Shown one piece after another: positions 45,556 through 56,798 of a stretch of 64,000 nt of DNA. Both the position numbers and the translations under genes were made by a program. The notes beneath the pieces are model-generated. The model was not told the origin of the DNA, did not search any database, and saw only the letters and a program-made list of their open reading frames with translations. The first letter of the stretch is position 1; each line of letters starts with the position of its first letter. Source of the stretch: Myxocyprinus asiaticus (lineage: Eukaryota; Chordata; Actinopteri; Cypriniformes; Catostomidae); assembly GCF_019703515.2 (NCBI RefSeq), contig NC_059362.1, positions 47,250,092-47,314,091 of the forward strand, in the 5' to 3' direction.

Positions 45556-45794
45556 ATTTTACCTCAAAGAGCAAATGTGTAACTGACTGTATCGAATTTC
45601 ACCAGGTTATCACATAAAAAAATAAAAAATTTAGCAAAGTGCGCAGAGCTCGTTGCTCACACGTCTGCTCCCTGCATAGTGTCACGTGACCTCCCAGAGA
45701 GCATTGCAATGTTTTTTGCTAAACTGAAATTACGTGCTTCATAACACGTTTGTTTGTACTTTTCAAGTGAAATGTCCAGCAGGGGCCACCAAAA

Positions 45795-47200
45795 CTGAGC
45801 AGACATTTGATTTAATCAAAATGTAATTACTTGTTGCACATCTGCAACGATTTTTCTGATTTGCTGACATCACCGAGGCTTAGTGGGCGGGGAAAAACAA
45901 TATTAACCAATAATATCATAGCCTAACATCCACTATTCAATCAAATCGCGATGGATAAAATCCAGTATATTCTGCTTCACTCACCGACTGTCCATATTGA
46001 ACTCAAAACGAGCTCTTCTGTGTATTTGTATTTTACAATTATGGGATGTATCCTTGAATCCTGCAGATCAGGTGATTCGGAGCGGGTTTGCTTTGTTTAT
46101 TCCGCTGTTTTTGTGTCTCTGGAGAAATAACACTGTACGCCTCCAAGGCCAGCGGAAAATATCACAAAACTACAGGAGATGCTGTTTATGCTCATCATAA
46201 CCAAAACACGTTTTTTTTTTTCTCTTTTCTTTTTTTTTTTTTTTTTCTGCTAGTTGCAAACGTGAAATTATTCAGCAGTGGAATGAAATGTTTAATAATG
46301 CAGCATGTTTATGTAACTAATGCTTTAAATTCCCTCTATGACATCTTTCTTCCAGAAAGAAAAAGAAGACTTTGACAGGGAATGTTGTAGATTTTTATTT
46401 AGGTTTACTTGGTGAAAAGTGTCCAGTATTGTTCTTGCTCTTGCTTGGTAACACCTTAAATTTACATTTTAATTATCTGATCCCATTTTCAAGGACATTT
46501 AAATTGAATTCGGTCCAGTTTGACTTCATTTGAAACAGTGATTTTTTTAGTTGTTTTTAAGTGGATGTTTAAAACAGTTCTTTGATGGCTCTCATTATAA
46601 AGCCATTAAATCTCAGTTTGCTCTGGGTGTTTATATGCAGTTCAAACTCTCTTAAGGGAGTTTGAAGATTCTTAGTGACAAAGTCGTGGTAAAGAAAATG
46701 GGAAAATAGCAAATCTCCTATTATGGGCTTGAAAGCCTTTCATTTGGTTGTGGGTGGTTGACATTTAAGCATGAAAACATTGGGGAAAAATGACATGAAA
46801 CACAACATAAAAATGATGTTGTGTTGCACATACTGTACTTCTGACTACTCGGAAAAGGTCACTGGTAATTTAATTTTTTTGTATATCAAACTTATTTATC
46901 TCCCAGTGTTTTTTAGGCTAAACCTTAAAAATCCATTATGTAGCACAACCTTTGATTAATTTGTGTTTGTTGTATATTTCTAAAAACACAGACCTCAACA
47001 CTACCATGCCTACAGTACATCTTATGCGATCGAACTATAATTATAAAACGGATAGTTCTGAATTAAATCTGCTTGGATGAGCTGGGTTTGAAGCCGCTGT
47101 AAATTGACAATAAACGCACTCATGTGACTGCACATTTTACATTGCTTACCAAATGCAAACTTAGGCTAACAAACTATATTAATTGGCAGAATAATTGGTT
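45795..47200. other. Unassigned sequence
   Basis: No gene supported. T-rich tracts lie at 46210-46250. Short frames near 45997-46375 have no motif. Confidence 0.45.
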
Positions 47201-47680
47201 TTAAGGGGCCAAGCACCGAAGGTACTGAGGTAAACATTGTTTTTGTTTGTTTTCTTATTATTCTACTTCCGGTTTTAAAGTCAACGGCAGTCCATAGAGC
47301 AATATGGAGGAAAATGCTGAAATTTGGCACACTTATAGGGGTGGGTATGACTTGCCCCCACACAAAATTAGGGCTCTCTATCTCAAACCTTCTAGCGCCA
47401 CCAACAGTTCAAAATTTCACTTAAGTTTCGGTGTAATAACTTTTTAACCGTAAGTCCTAGAAACAAATAGATTTTTCCCTCTGATCCTTTGGTCATGCCT
47501 ACTGGACCGCATCTTTTTTTAGCTCCGCCAACTAGATTTAGAATTTTCCAAAAAACCTACTTTTTCAAACTCCGCCTAGTACTTATGTCCGTTTTACTCG
47601 AAGTTTGGCATGAATCATCAAGAGACACTCATGACAAAAAGTTATGAGATTCATGATGATAGACAAAACTGTACTCGTAT

Positions 47681-49800
47681 ATAGGACTGGGCGATGTGGC
47701 TTCAGAAATTATTTCTCTACATTTTTCAGCAAATTGACGATATTCGATATATCTCTTTTTTTCCCCACAGTTTTTCACTAAATTAACACAAGGGAGAGTA
47801 AAATGTAATCATTTTTATTGATTTGCACATTTATACTTACATTTAACATGCAATCATATATGGTAGCTTAATATAAATCTTATTTACCTTCGTATATTTT
47901 TACTAAAACATTTTTCTATGTGAATGAACAAGGTGTACGAAAACAACCAGATGAATATTGCATCATACTAAATTGTTACTGTGGAACCCATTCAAGTTTA
48001 TTTATTATAATATAATACTGAATTATTATTTGTAAGGGGGTTCAGTGGAAAGGAGGAGGCGAGAACCGGCTTAATAATATAAATAATTATTTAATAAACA
48101 ACTTAAACAAAACACACAACTATAAACACACAGTACAGCTGTCTGTCATTCTCTCTCTCTCGAACTGTCGTCCCCGGCCGCCTTTATCCCTCGCGCGCCC
48201 CATCAGGCTGATTGGGGACCGGGTGTGTCTCATTCCAGCCCGGCCCCGCCCTCTTCGGCTCTACACTCCTCCCGGCGTTGCCTCAGGCCGGGGAGCCCCC
48301 GGCATGACGTACATCCCCCACCCTTCCTCTCCGGGGGGGTGGTGTGCCTTACGCCCCGACTGCCGGCGGGTCATCCCCGCCTTCCTCGACCTGGGAGGAG
48401 ACAGGAGGGGAAAAACAACAAAACAAAATGGCGAGGGAAAGGCCAACACGGAGCGACAGAGAGAGAGAGAGGAGAGAGAGAAAAAGAAACTCACCGGTTC
48501 TCTGATGTGCCGTTGCGTGGTCCTCGATCACTACTCCACCCTCTCAGGCGGACTGCAGCCGCTCCTCCCCGGGCGGACCGGAGTCAGACCTCCGACCCCC
48601 AGCGGACAGAACGCCCCTCCGCGTTCCCGGCGTCCCGTGGGGACACTCCTCCGCCCCTGGCAGCGGCCCTACCACTCCAGGCGGTCGGGGAGTCGCTTCC
48701 CTCCTCCCCCCGTGGATGGTGGTCTTCTCTCGACCCCTCCACGTTCCCGGGGGACAGCAGGGCACTCCTCCGCCCCTGGCAGTTGCTCCCTCGCTCCAGG
48801 AGGTCGGGGAGTCCCGTCCCCACTCGCCTCGCGGACGGCGGCCGTTCCCCGCGTCCGGGTGGTCGGGCTACTCCGTCCCCCGTTGGACGGCAGCGGCGCT
48901 CCCTTGGGTGGACGGCAGTGTCGAGGACTCTGCGACGGGAATCCCTCCTCCTTCCCGGGTTTCGGCACCAGTGTAAGGGGGTTCGGTGGAAAGGAGGAGG
49001 CGAGAACTGGCTTAATAATATAAATAATAATTTAATAAACAACTTAAACAAAACACACAACTATAAACACACAGTACAGCTGTCTGTCATTCTCTCTCTC
49101 TCGAACTGTCGTCCCCGGCCGCCTTTATCCCTCGCGCGTCCCATCAGGCTGATTGGGGACCAGGTGTGTCTCATTCCAGCCCGGCCCCGCCCTCCTCGGC
49201 TCTACACTATTATTTTCAGGATAAGATCTGTTAAAGATAAATTAATATGTTTCTGTCCTATTTACTTCACCCTAAACTGGGGTTTGCAGTCGTGTTTATT
49301 TCGCCTTCACCAGGAGCTTTTATTATGAAATGGGAAGTGCAATGTTTGAGAGTTTTGCCTCTTGTGAACTGCTGTCAAACTCTCCTTTACTGTTCTGTGT
49401 TTGTAGATATGTATAATAACTTTATAACGGTTACTGATGTTTGGAAATGCATGAATGCTTGAACCTGCAGTTCTTCACAATGCAGGTGAACCGCGCTAAA
49501 AACACGTGCCCCCGCGCATGCACACAGATCAGCGCGTCGCCGGTTCATTCTGAAGTGCACACAGACCATATTTATCAGTCTATAATCACATATGATCATA
49601 TCTCCAATTTGATGTTATTTTGATTAATTTTACAGCCCTAAAGGATTGTGAAATGAGTCTACTGGTGCACTCAATGAAACTTAAAGGCCAAATAAAAGGC
49701 TCATTAAAATCATCGCAATATTCACAATATTGTTGAATTTTACATCGTCAGTAAAATCATTATGATTATATCGTGGGTATTCGATGTATCGCCCAGCCTT
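47681..49800. mobile_element. hAT element, non-autonomous, carrying a nested LTR element
   Basis: The left end ATAGGACTGGGCGATG and right end ATCGCCCAGCCTT are inverted. The flanks ACTCGTAT (47673-47680) and ACTCGAAT (49801-49808) are an 8-bp duplication with one mismatch, as expected for hAT. After excluding 48031-49206, about 940 bp of AT-rich, non-coding interior remains. Confidence 0.82.
48031..49206 (-). mobile_element. Small LTR element without genes (TRIM-like), tRNA-Phe primer site
   Basis: Two 235-bp LTRs (48031-48265, 48972-49206) differ at about six positions, which indicates a fairly recent insertion. On the minus strand the 5' LTR is followed after one base by TGGTGCCGAAACCCGGGA (48970-48953), an exact complement of the 3' end of eukaryotic tRNA-Phe including CCA. 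The purine-rich CCGGGAGGAG precedes the 3' LTR. The 706-bp interior is GC-rich, with repeated 'cctccgcccctggcag' and 'ctccaggcggtcggggagtc' words, and has no gag or pol. The flanks TTATT and CTATT match at four of five positions. Frames up to 367 codons are composition artefacts. Confidence 0.9.
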
Positions 49801-50530
49801 ACTCGAATACAGCATCAATGAATTTGACAGCAGGCACATCAAAATGGGTGAGAGGCTCTATCTTCACAACGCTTTAGCATATTAACACAAAACTCTGTAT
49901 ATGTCATCATAAGCATGACCTGAAGGTACCTGCACAGTTTTAGCACAGCACCACCTAGTTGTCAAGCAAGAGGAATTTGTATTTTTGCTTATAACGTCTA
50001 AATAGTTTTGCCTAAAATCATGAGACTTACCACTTTAGATTCTTTGGGGCATACAGAGTCAAATGATACCCAGTTTGCCATGGTCCGCTGTACTTTCTGT
50101 CCACCGTTTTGAATTTCATGGAAAACCTTCTTTTTCAAAGTCCTCCTAGGCCGTACATCCAACTTGCACGAAATTTGTCGTGTGTCATCTAGGGCCACTC
50201 ACGACAAAAATTAATCAAAGGCTTTAGGATAGACAAAACGGTTCTCGAATAGCACACCAATTAATCTGATGGCAAGTCACCAAAAAGCATCTGAGGCTCT
50301 CTGCAACGCTTTGCCATATTTTCATTAAACTTTGTGTGTGTCATAACCATGTAAGGTTGGAGACAGTGCCACCTACTGGTCAAAATGTATAATTAATTGT
50401 ATTAAAATTTTAGCAACAGCAATTTTTTTTATGCTGCTTTTCTTAAAGTCATAATCACTGATGTCCAGTGACACTTCCGTACATGCCGTTGGCATCCTTG
50501 GCCCCGGTAATTGCTGCTTGCAGCTATTTT

Positions 50531-51904
50531 TCAAATTATTATTGTTATCTGATGATTATTAAAAAATGAAGGCTAGCTTTTTATTATTGGTGTCTTTTAT
50601 CATATTGCTGTTGAATAATATTATTTATAAAAGCAATCAGCCACTTGACAGCATGCATTTCAGTTGAGTAGAGGTTTTAGGCAATATGCTTCATGTTGAA
50701 CTCAAAAACACCACTTATGGTAAAATTACTGTAATACACAACTTCCTGTTTACAGTTTTGATGAATACTATCTTGAGAAATATATTTGAGATACCCTGGT
50801 GTGTCATAGAACCTTTTAATACCACTCAACTAGCTAGTTATTACTAGCTAGTTTGTTTCCAGTCAGAGCTGTGTTTCATAGACAGATAGTGAGTAGAGTA
50901 TGATATTGAAGAAATATATTCACGATATAAGTGGATATTCAGATTTAAAACATTTTAGATTCAACATGCAGTTGGACTATTATTACATAATGGATGTTTA
51001 GTATGGACTTCAGCTTCCAGAAAACACACACACATAATTCAGTTATGACCCTTAAATATTCTGCTGTTACGGGTCACTGCTGTTCTGCCATTGAAGTTTA
51101 ATATCCTCTGGCATTTGCTCTGCATTTTGGATTTATGAACTGAAGATATTCTAAAGGTCTCTTTGGATCTCTGAGGGCAACTTTTAAAGTACATCCGAAT
51201 CGAAAAAATATCTTTAATATTCCATGAAGGAAAGAAAGTCACATAGGTTTGGAACAACATGAGGATGAGTAAATCATGACAGAATTCTCCTTCATGGATG
51301 AACTATACCTTTAAAAGGTTCTCAAATAACAGTACCACACAACACCTTAATTACATCATTTGTTAGTTTGTTTATTTTTCTCTATGGCAGTAAAAGTTTT
51401 TGGATGAGCCAACTCGTACCATTTCAAACTCGATACTCACCTGTCCTTCAGTGTCGAGATCCTTGATAAGAATATCAGTCAACAGCCGGTGTTGCTCATA
51501 AGAGATAAGTTTGGCCCTCAACACTTTGTCCTGGTCTCATCTGGGGAATGAAGCACACATTTGGAGTCTTAATTCAGTTCTGTATCGTCTTTATGACGAT
51601 TTATCAAACAGCTGGCCGCTAACAGCACATCACAGGAGAGTTATGATCACTGCTCGGCCAATACGGCTCTTATCTGTCTCCACAGATGTCTGATCTGTGT
51701 TGATTAGCAAAACAGACCTGCACAAATGACTACTGGCACCAGAGAGTAGTTATAAACACTAAACCTCATACATGCATCTGTCTTTACAGAACACAAACTC
51801 TCGCTGGGGTTTTCTGAGTTTACGTCATTGATTCTGCATACTGTGGTATTAATTATTTTGAATGTTGTAGGGCCTCGCAGTTCATGGTCGCAGTTCAGAC
51901 TTTC
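50531..51904. other. Unassigned sequence
   Basis: No gene supported. The part at 51400-51720 is repeat-free and of balanced composition but has no coding motif. A short dispersed segment at 51240-51310 ('ggaacaacatgaggatgagtaa') resembles a common fish repeat end. Confidence 0.4.
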
Positions 51905-51914
51905 AGAAGTGAAA

Positions 51915-52045
51915 TGTCCAGCCTGATCTCATGAAATGTAGGTGACTATGGCCACATTTTTGCAAACCAAAATGACATGCTTCGTTACAAATTTGGCTGC
52001 GGTTTCCCAGTGAAATGTCCAGTGGGGGGCGCTAAAAGTGAGTGA
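51915..52045 (+). repeat. Dispersed 'AGCCTGATCTCATGAAAT' repeat
   Basis: Continuous copy of the family split by the LINE at 42976-45698. It runs from 'agcctgatctcatgaaatg' to 'gaaatgtccagtggggggcg'. Confidence 0.75.
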
Positions 52046-52342
52046 AATGATGTTGTAATAAGACAAGGTTTTTAAGGTGAATATTAGATGGATATTTTAA
52101 TGAGAAAAACGTGCCTTCTTAACAAATGAGAGGTAAACAAAACATTCTTTTGATTCTATTAAATAAACGCCTGATCCCGGTTATTTGATCTAACCGTGGA
52201 TATTTGAGAAAAACGCGTTTATCGGGCAGTCTAATTCCATTCACATGTTAATGCCCAAATAAGGGAATTTTAATCGAATACACTGTATAAATGCCATGAA
52301 CGGCGCGTTTGTGTGTAATTCAGTTAGGGTTAGGGTTAACAT

Positions 52343-52512
52343 CAGGGGCGGACTGGGAAGAAAATTCAGCCCGGGATTTTACATAGAAACTGGCTCGAAG
52401 CGCGGTGCCGTTTTGTGGCACGTTCTGCATAACGTGGTGGCCCATGCGGCCCCATTTCACGGCCGGCCCACCGGGAAAAGTCCCGGTTCTCCCAATGGCC
52501 ATTCCGCGCCTG
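52343..52512. mobile_element. Short hAT-like element (170 bp)
   Basis: The left end is CAGGGGCGGACTGGG and the right end, read inverted, is CAGGCGCGGAATGG. The flanks GTTAACAT and CCTAACAT match at six of eight positions. The interior is GC-rich and has no gene. Confidence 0.65.
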
Positions 52513-52520
52513 CCTAACAT

Positions 52521-52985
52521 ACTTAGATGTTGGCATCGTCTCGTGACCCGAATATATGATGTAATAACAACAACCGCGAAAACTGTCTGCTCTGGCTTTG
52601 TTAAACAAGCACCATTCAAGCACAAGGAACAATTATATTGGTATATATAGCACTTACAGATGAGAAGAGGCGTCCGCAGCGCGATTCACCACCGTTCCTT
52701 TAAATCCAGTGTTTTAAATGTGACGTTGCCTCAACTCTCGAGGGATTGTGGGATCGTTAAGTGTTCAGTCGATCCGTAATTCAAAATCTCGCCAGAAATA
52801 GTAGGTCATCCGGGTATTTCTCGCTTACTGCTTCATGAATACTGTGGATTCGGACATACTACTTCATTAGCATACTGTTTTTGGCATACTTTATAGTAGA
52901 GAAGTATGGATATTCAGACGCAGCGCGAGTCCGAGTGTCACTGAGCCACACCGCGGACATCAAACAGCTCCTGTCCGGAAGTGCT
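52521..52985. other. Unassigned sequence
   Basis: No gene recognised. Contains 'gtcaactctcgagggattg'-like CpG-bearing words but no element ends. Confidence 0.4.
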
Positions 52986-52989
52986 CGTG

Positions 52990-53480
52990 AAGCATTTCTA
53001 AAGCACTCTGATGCACGCGCCGTCAGCAGAGGTTTGCGCCAAACTATTCAAACTACCTAAACCTAACCGATAATGTTCTAAAAGCAAATGCGACATGAAA
53101 GCACATTTACATTTCGTGTCGCTTCTATGGTACTTTCGCTTCACTTTCACGTTCGTTTCGAGCATCGTTTGCTGGGTTCAAGGCTTGGTCTCCATGTCCA
53201 AACACTCTACCAGCTGAGCTACCACGGAAGTTAATCACACTGGAATAAGTGTGTAAATGTAGGTGGGTCTGTAATACAAGCGTTAAAATGTATAGTTTTT
53301 CAAATGATGCATTGGAGTGAAAGTATTTTGACAACATAGCAGGGTGTGGGCAACATAACGAAAAATAAGCGTTTAGTCCTAAACAGTCATATTTGTGTGA
53401 AAGTGAATAAACGCACAGTTGTTGTAGCGCCTCTAGTGTTCATTTCACCAGGAAACCGCAGCAAAACGTAGAAAGTGACA
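52990..53480 (-). mobile_element. Composite dispersed repeat with tRNA-like core, copy 2
   Basis: On the minus strand the order is 'ggtgaaatgaacactagagg', a tRNA-like segment at 53232-53161, then 'attatcggttaggtttagg', the same as at 30045-30540. The tRNA-like part has a good A box (GTAGCTCAGCTGGTAGAG, 53222-53205) and a degenerate B box (GCCTTGAACCC). It is not a functional tRNA gene. Confidence 0.65.
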
Positions 53481-53511
53481 TGTAAAAGTCAGTTTGCAAA
53501 AATGTTGTTAT

Positions 53512-53920
53512 TAGAGTTCGACTGATAGTGGATTTTGCCGATAACGATAACTAAGGTGGTGGAAAGGCCGATAACCGATTAATTGGCCGAGAGTTTTTAA
53601 AATCGATTTATGAAATGTCGTAAATTAAATTACTATGGCGGGCAAAGACAAAGAGTCCAAAATTAATAAAATCCCAGATGCAGTTTTTTGTTCAATGAAA
53701 ATCCCAATAATAACCAGGAAAAATGAAGATCTGGTGCATAACGCAGGACTTTTAAGTATAAACAAGACCGAAACACACCAGGGACTCTTATTTTGAAATG
53801 ACAAAAGGATGAAAAACTATCCATAACTATCAACATAGATTTTTTCAGTTAACCGGTAGATGCTTTTTGCAACTATTGGTACAGATTAATCTGTAAAACC
53901 GATATATCAGTCTACCTCTA
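53512..53920 (-). mobile_element. hAT-type element (409 bp), family of 63476-63904
   Basis: The left end is TAGAGTTCGACTGATAG and the right end ATATCAGTCTACCTCTA. The flanks GTTGTTAT (53504-53511) and GTAGTTAT (53921-53928) match at seven of eight positions. The minus strand shares its interior with 63 kb ('acttaaaagtcctgcgttatgcacca', broken here as 'ttatgcaccagatc' and 'tggttattattggg'). Non-coding. Confidence 0.78.
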
Positions 53921-53929
53921 GTAGTTATA

Positions 53930-55318
53930 GTAACATTTATTCTATGAGACTAGGTTGGAAATGTCCATTATGGTTGCCAACTGTCCCGTATTAGCCAGAA
54001 CATCCTGTATATTTGTAAGTGATGTCTGTTGTCTTGTATTTTACCAGCGAAATGCAGCAATGACTTTAAAACATCTCGTAATGGAGGCTTTGTGTTTAGT
54101 ACTGAAACACTCAAAATGCTTAAGTATCCTGTATTCATGTGGCAAAATGTTATCAACCCTGTTGTCCATTAGCTCAAATCTATCTCACTAAACTCTCACA
54201 CAATTCTGACCTTTGACCTGAATTGTGTCTTTAATTTTTATTGGCTGCCTTGTTGTCCAATAGGGACAACGATTGACTACACTTTAGATCTGACTTTAGA
54301 TTAATGTAGCCTACCGAAGCGGAAAACTCAGTAGACTGAATATATCATTGTTTTTACAACAGTTCTGTTTTAGTCTCATGTGGGATTTTGTGTATGCTCA
54401 AAACACCACCATTAAAAATACATTCTGTGTCTTCTTTTAATGTGATGCTAGAATGCACAGTAATTGCACACTATGAATGAACACACTATGTATTTACCAA
54501 CTGATAAGATGTCATTGTTCTGTGATGCACTGTAATGACACGGCAAGTCGAGCATTGTTTGTCGTAATAGCAGTAATTGTTGCTCATTATGTTGCTAGTC
54601 GTTGTGCCATGACAAGCGGAGGAACATCCTGTTGGTTGCTATGATACCGTCGTCATGTTGTTGAGTTGAACATCAGATCCAAAAGTGCAGCACTGTATAA
54701 TGAGACTCTCTTGACTTTGCCCTGCCACCATCACCACTGAACGTAAACGTGCTCTCGCACTGAAAATGGCACGTTAAGCCCTCGGGACAGCTGACTGGTG
54801 AGACGTTTTTGTTTTCTGACTGAATATGTGGATAAAAAAAAAAATCCTCTGGTTTCTGCTTGAAATGCAAACGAGTGAACTGAAGCGTGAGTGTCGTTTG
54901 GCAAACATCAAACGTCAATTAGTCTGTAAATGGTATGAAAGGAAACTGCCATCTTTCTGCTCTAATGACTTTTTTGCACTATAAAGTCAAAGGTATCAAA
55001 TACCACAAGTACACACTCAAAAATATGAGTGGCTTTGGCTTTTTATCATGCTGTTTAATGTGTTTTACTGCTCAAGTTGCGCTAGCATGAGTTGTGTTGA
55101 TCACAGGAAGTGTTTGTAGCTTGATCAAGATATTGTAACGGCATCTTCAAAGAGTGTCAATTAAAAGTTGTTCAAGTGTTGTGAAGCTACTTTGAAACTG
55201 TAGCTTCCCAAGATACTCTTATAGTAAACTTAAAGTTCTGAAACTACAGTCAAACTACTCTTTTAAAAAAAGTAGTTGAAATTATTTCTGATTATCACAG
55301 TTCTGATTGCAGAGATCC
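53930..55318. other. Unassigned sequence
   Basis: No gene supported. Frames of 60-80 codons (53955-54191, 54673-54918) lack motifs. Confidence 0.45.
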
Positions 55319-55801
55319 TTAAAGGGATAGTTCACCCAAAAATGAAAATTCAGTCATTGTTTACTCACCCCTGTGTTGTTGTAACCCTATATGACTTTCT
55401 TATTTTTTCTTAACACAGAGAGAGTAATTGTGAAGAAATGTTGTGCTCAGTGATGTCATACAATGGCAGTTTATGGTGACCACCTCTTCAAACTTCAAAA
55501 GAACACAAAAGTATAATTCAGAAGTCTAATAAATTATTCCATGAGACTCATGATTGTTATGAAAGCATACGATAAGATTTGGTGAGAAACAAACTGAAAT
55601 CTAATGTATTATTTAGTGAAAATGTTCACTGACCGCTGATCTCCTGTGCACGTTTATGATAGGACACGAAAGCAACAATTCACGCAGCGCCCTCATGACA
55701 TTGGGGTGCTTTGTTTATCTAAAAACAGGTCTTCCACAGTGATAGTCACAACAGAACACAACACAACTGCACACAAAACAGAGAACAGAACTTATTAAAC
55801 A

Positions 55802-55925
55802 TGTCTGAAGAGTTTGTAGTTGAAGAATTGATGCATTTCTATGCCCAGCCTTATTTTTTTGAACGGAGTACTCTGAAATCAATCAGAAACATAGAGGAGG
55901 CTACAGGACGCCACAGTCACACCGT
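55802..55925 (+). pseudogene. Short decayed frame in the palindrome arm (MSEEFV...)
   Basis: The frame reads MSEEFVVEELMHFYAQPYFF and continues for about 40 codons to a stop. The inverted arm encodes MSEEFVVQELMHFYA followed by a stop, and the arm at 22191 encodes MSEEFVIEELMHFYVQP. I do not recognise the protein. The 'QPY.F' pattern loosely recalls N-termini of repetitive fish proteins, but this is weak. It may be the start of a lost transposase or a captured exon. Confidence 0.35.
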
Positions 55926-56229
55926 GTCCTAACCTGATGGCAAACGACATGCGATAAAAGGTATATTTTCTATGGTAATCAGAGTTTTTGTCCTAGCCAG
56001 CCGTGACAAGCGATGGTACATTATATCTATTTTCATCATAGTGCTGGTAACTCTGTCTGCTGTGAACTGGCACCGGTCCAAAAACTTTCTAAAAAATAAG
56101 GCTAGGCATAGAAATGCATCAATTCTTGGACAACAAACTCTTCAGACATGTTTAATAAGTTCTGTTCTCTGTTTTGTGTGCAGCTGTGTTGTGTTCTGTT
56201 GTCGCAATCGCAGTGGAGGGACCTGTTCA

Positions 56230-56798
56230 TGTGAGGGATTGGGTTGATTGGATTCAGATGCAGACATGTTGAGACAAGTAAACAGTTTATTAAACAAATC
56301 CAAATACTCCAAATTCAGGCAATAATCAAACACAGGCAAACTGTCAATAACTGGAATTATCCAAATCCAAGGGGTGAAATCCAAATCGTCAGGCAAAGGG
56401 ATCATTCAAGTCCAGGCAATAATCAAACACAGGCAAACTGTCAATAACTGGAATAATCCAAATCCAAGGGGTAAAATCCAAACCATCAGGCATGGGGGAA
56501 GGTCAATAACAGGCAGAGTAGTCAGGAACAAACAGGCAAACAAACAGGTAAATGTTGGAAAGGCTCAGGATAACACTCTGCCACAATCTGGCAAAGAACA
56601 GAAAACAGAGAGAGAATAAATAGCCAGAGCAACCAAGAGTAATGGATCTCAGGTGTCCAGTGAAGGCAGCCAAATCAGGGGTTGAGTCATGGAGACACGC
56701 AACTTCTGAAACACAAATAAAGCCACACGCTCAGTCACAAACATAGACTGAGAGAGGGCGCTGTTGAGAGGATTCAGGCTGGATTCCTGAAATTTTTT
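56230..56798 (-). mobile_element. LTR-like insertion in the palindrome's right arm
   Basis: This segment has no counterpart in the left arm or in the copy at 21741-22254. Removing it rejoins the arm. On the minus strand it has AATAAA near 56290, then 'caacatgtctgcatctgaatcc' cut here as 'caacatgtctgcatc', and ends CCCTCACA. A segment of about 110 bp ('caataatcaaacacaggcaa' to 'ccaaatccaagggg') is tandemly duplicated (56318-56373 and 56417-56470). The TG end and the target duplication are not clear, so the LTR call is moderate. Confidence 0.5.

Larger units (their letters stand above)
42976..45698 (-). mobile_element. L1/Tx1-type LINE, copy 2, with 19-bp target duplication
   Basis: GAGCATTGCAATGTTTTTT flanks both ends (42957-42975 and 45699-45717). 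A T run to 42984 is the poly(A) tail on the minus strand. From the 5' end at 45698 come the leader, ORF1, a spacer, the first two thirds of the endonuclease domain (43779 to about 43210), and then directly the 3' end. So about 3 kb of ORF2, including the reverse transcriptase, is deleted. It is the same family as 31920-36233. Confidence 0.9.
42930..45790 (+). repeat. Dispersed 'AGCCTGGTCTCATGAAAT' repeat, split by a LINE
   Basis: The left part (42933-42975) reads 'cagcctggtctcatgaaatt'. The right part (45699-45790) reads 'gaaattacgtgcttc' and 'agtgaaatgtccagcagggg'. A continuous copy of the same family is at 51915-52045 ('agcctgatctcatgaaatg', 'catgcttcgttac', 'cagtgaaatgtccagtgggg'). Only the outer parts belong to this repeat; the interior is the LINE. 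Confidence 0.7.
47205..50530. repeat. Dispersed 'GGGCCAAGCACCGAAGGT' repeat, split by an hAT element
   Basis: It starts 'ggggccaagcaccgaaggta' and ends 'attgctgcttgcagctattt', the familiar ends of a common fish repeat. The interior contains 'caacggcagtccatagagca', 'gaaatttggcacactta' and a partly duplicated body (47560-47680 resembles 50120-50250: 'tagacaaaac', 'acgacaaaaa'). It is non-coding and interrupted at 47681-49800. Confidence 0.7.

Noticed and set aside
48223..49328. Overlapping frames of 266 and 367 codons
   Set aside because: They run through LTR, primer site and GC-rich interior of a non-coding LTR element; low-complexity Pro/Arg/Ser composition and no domain.
52323..52338. Internal telomeric repeat (TTAGGG)
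   Set aside because: Only two units, ending at the hAT target duplication; expected by chance.
53161..53232. tRNA gene on the minus strand
   Set aside because: Good A box, but the B box lacks the TTCGA core and the sequence is part of a repeat shared with 30 kb.
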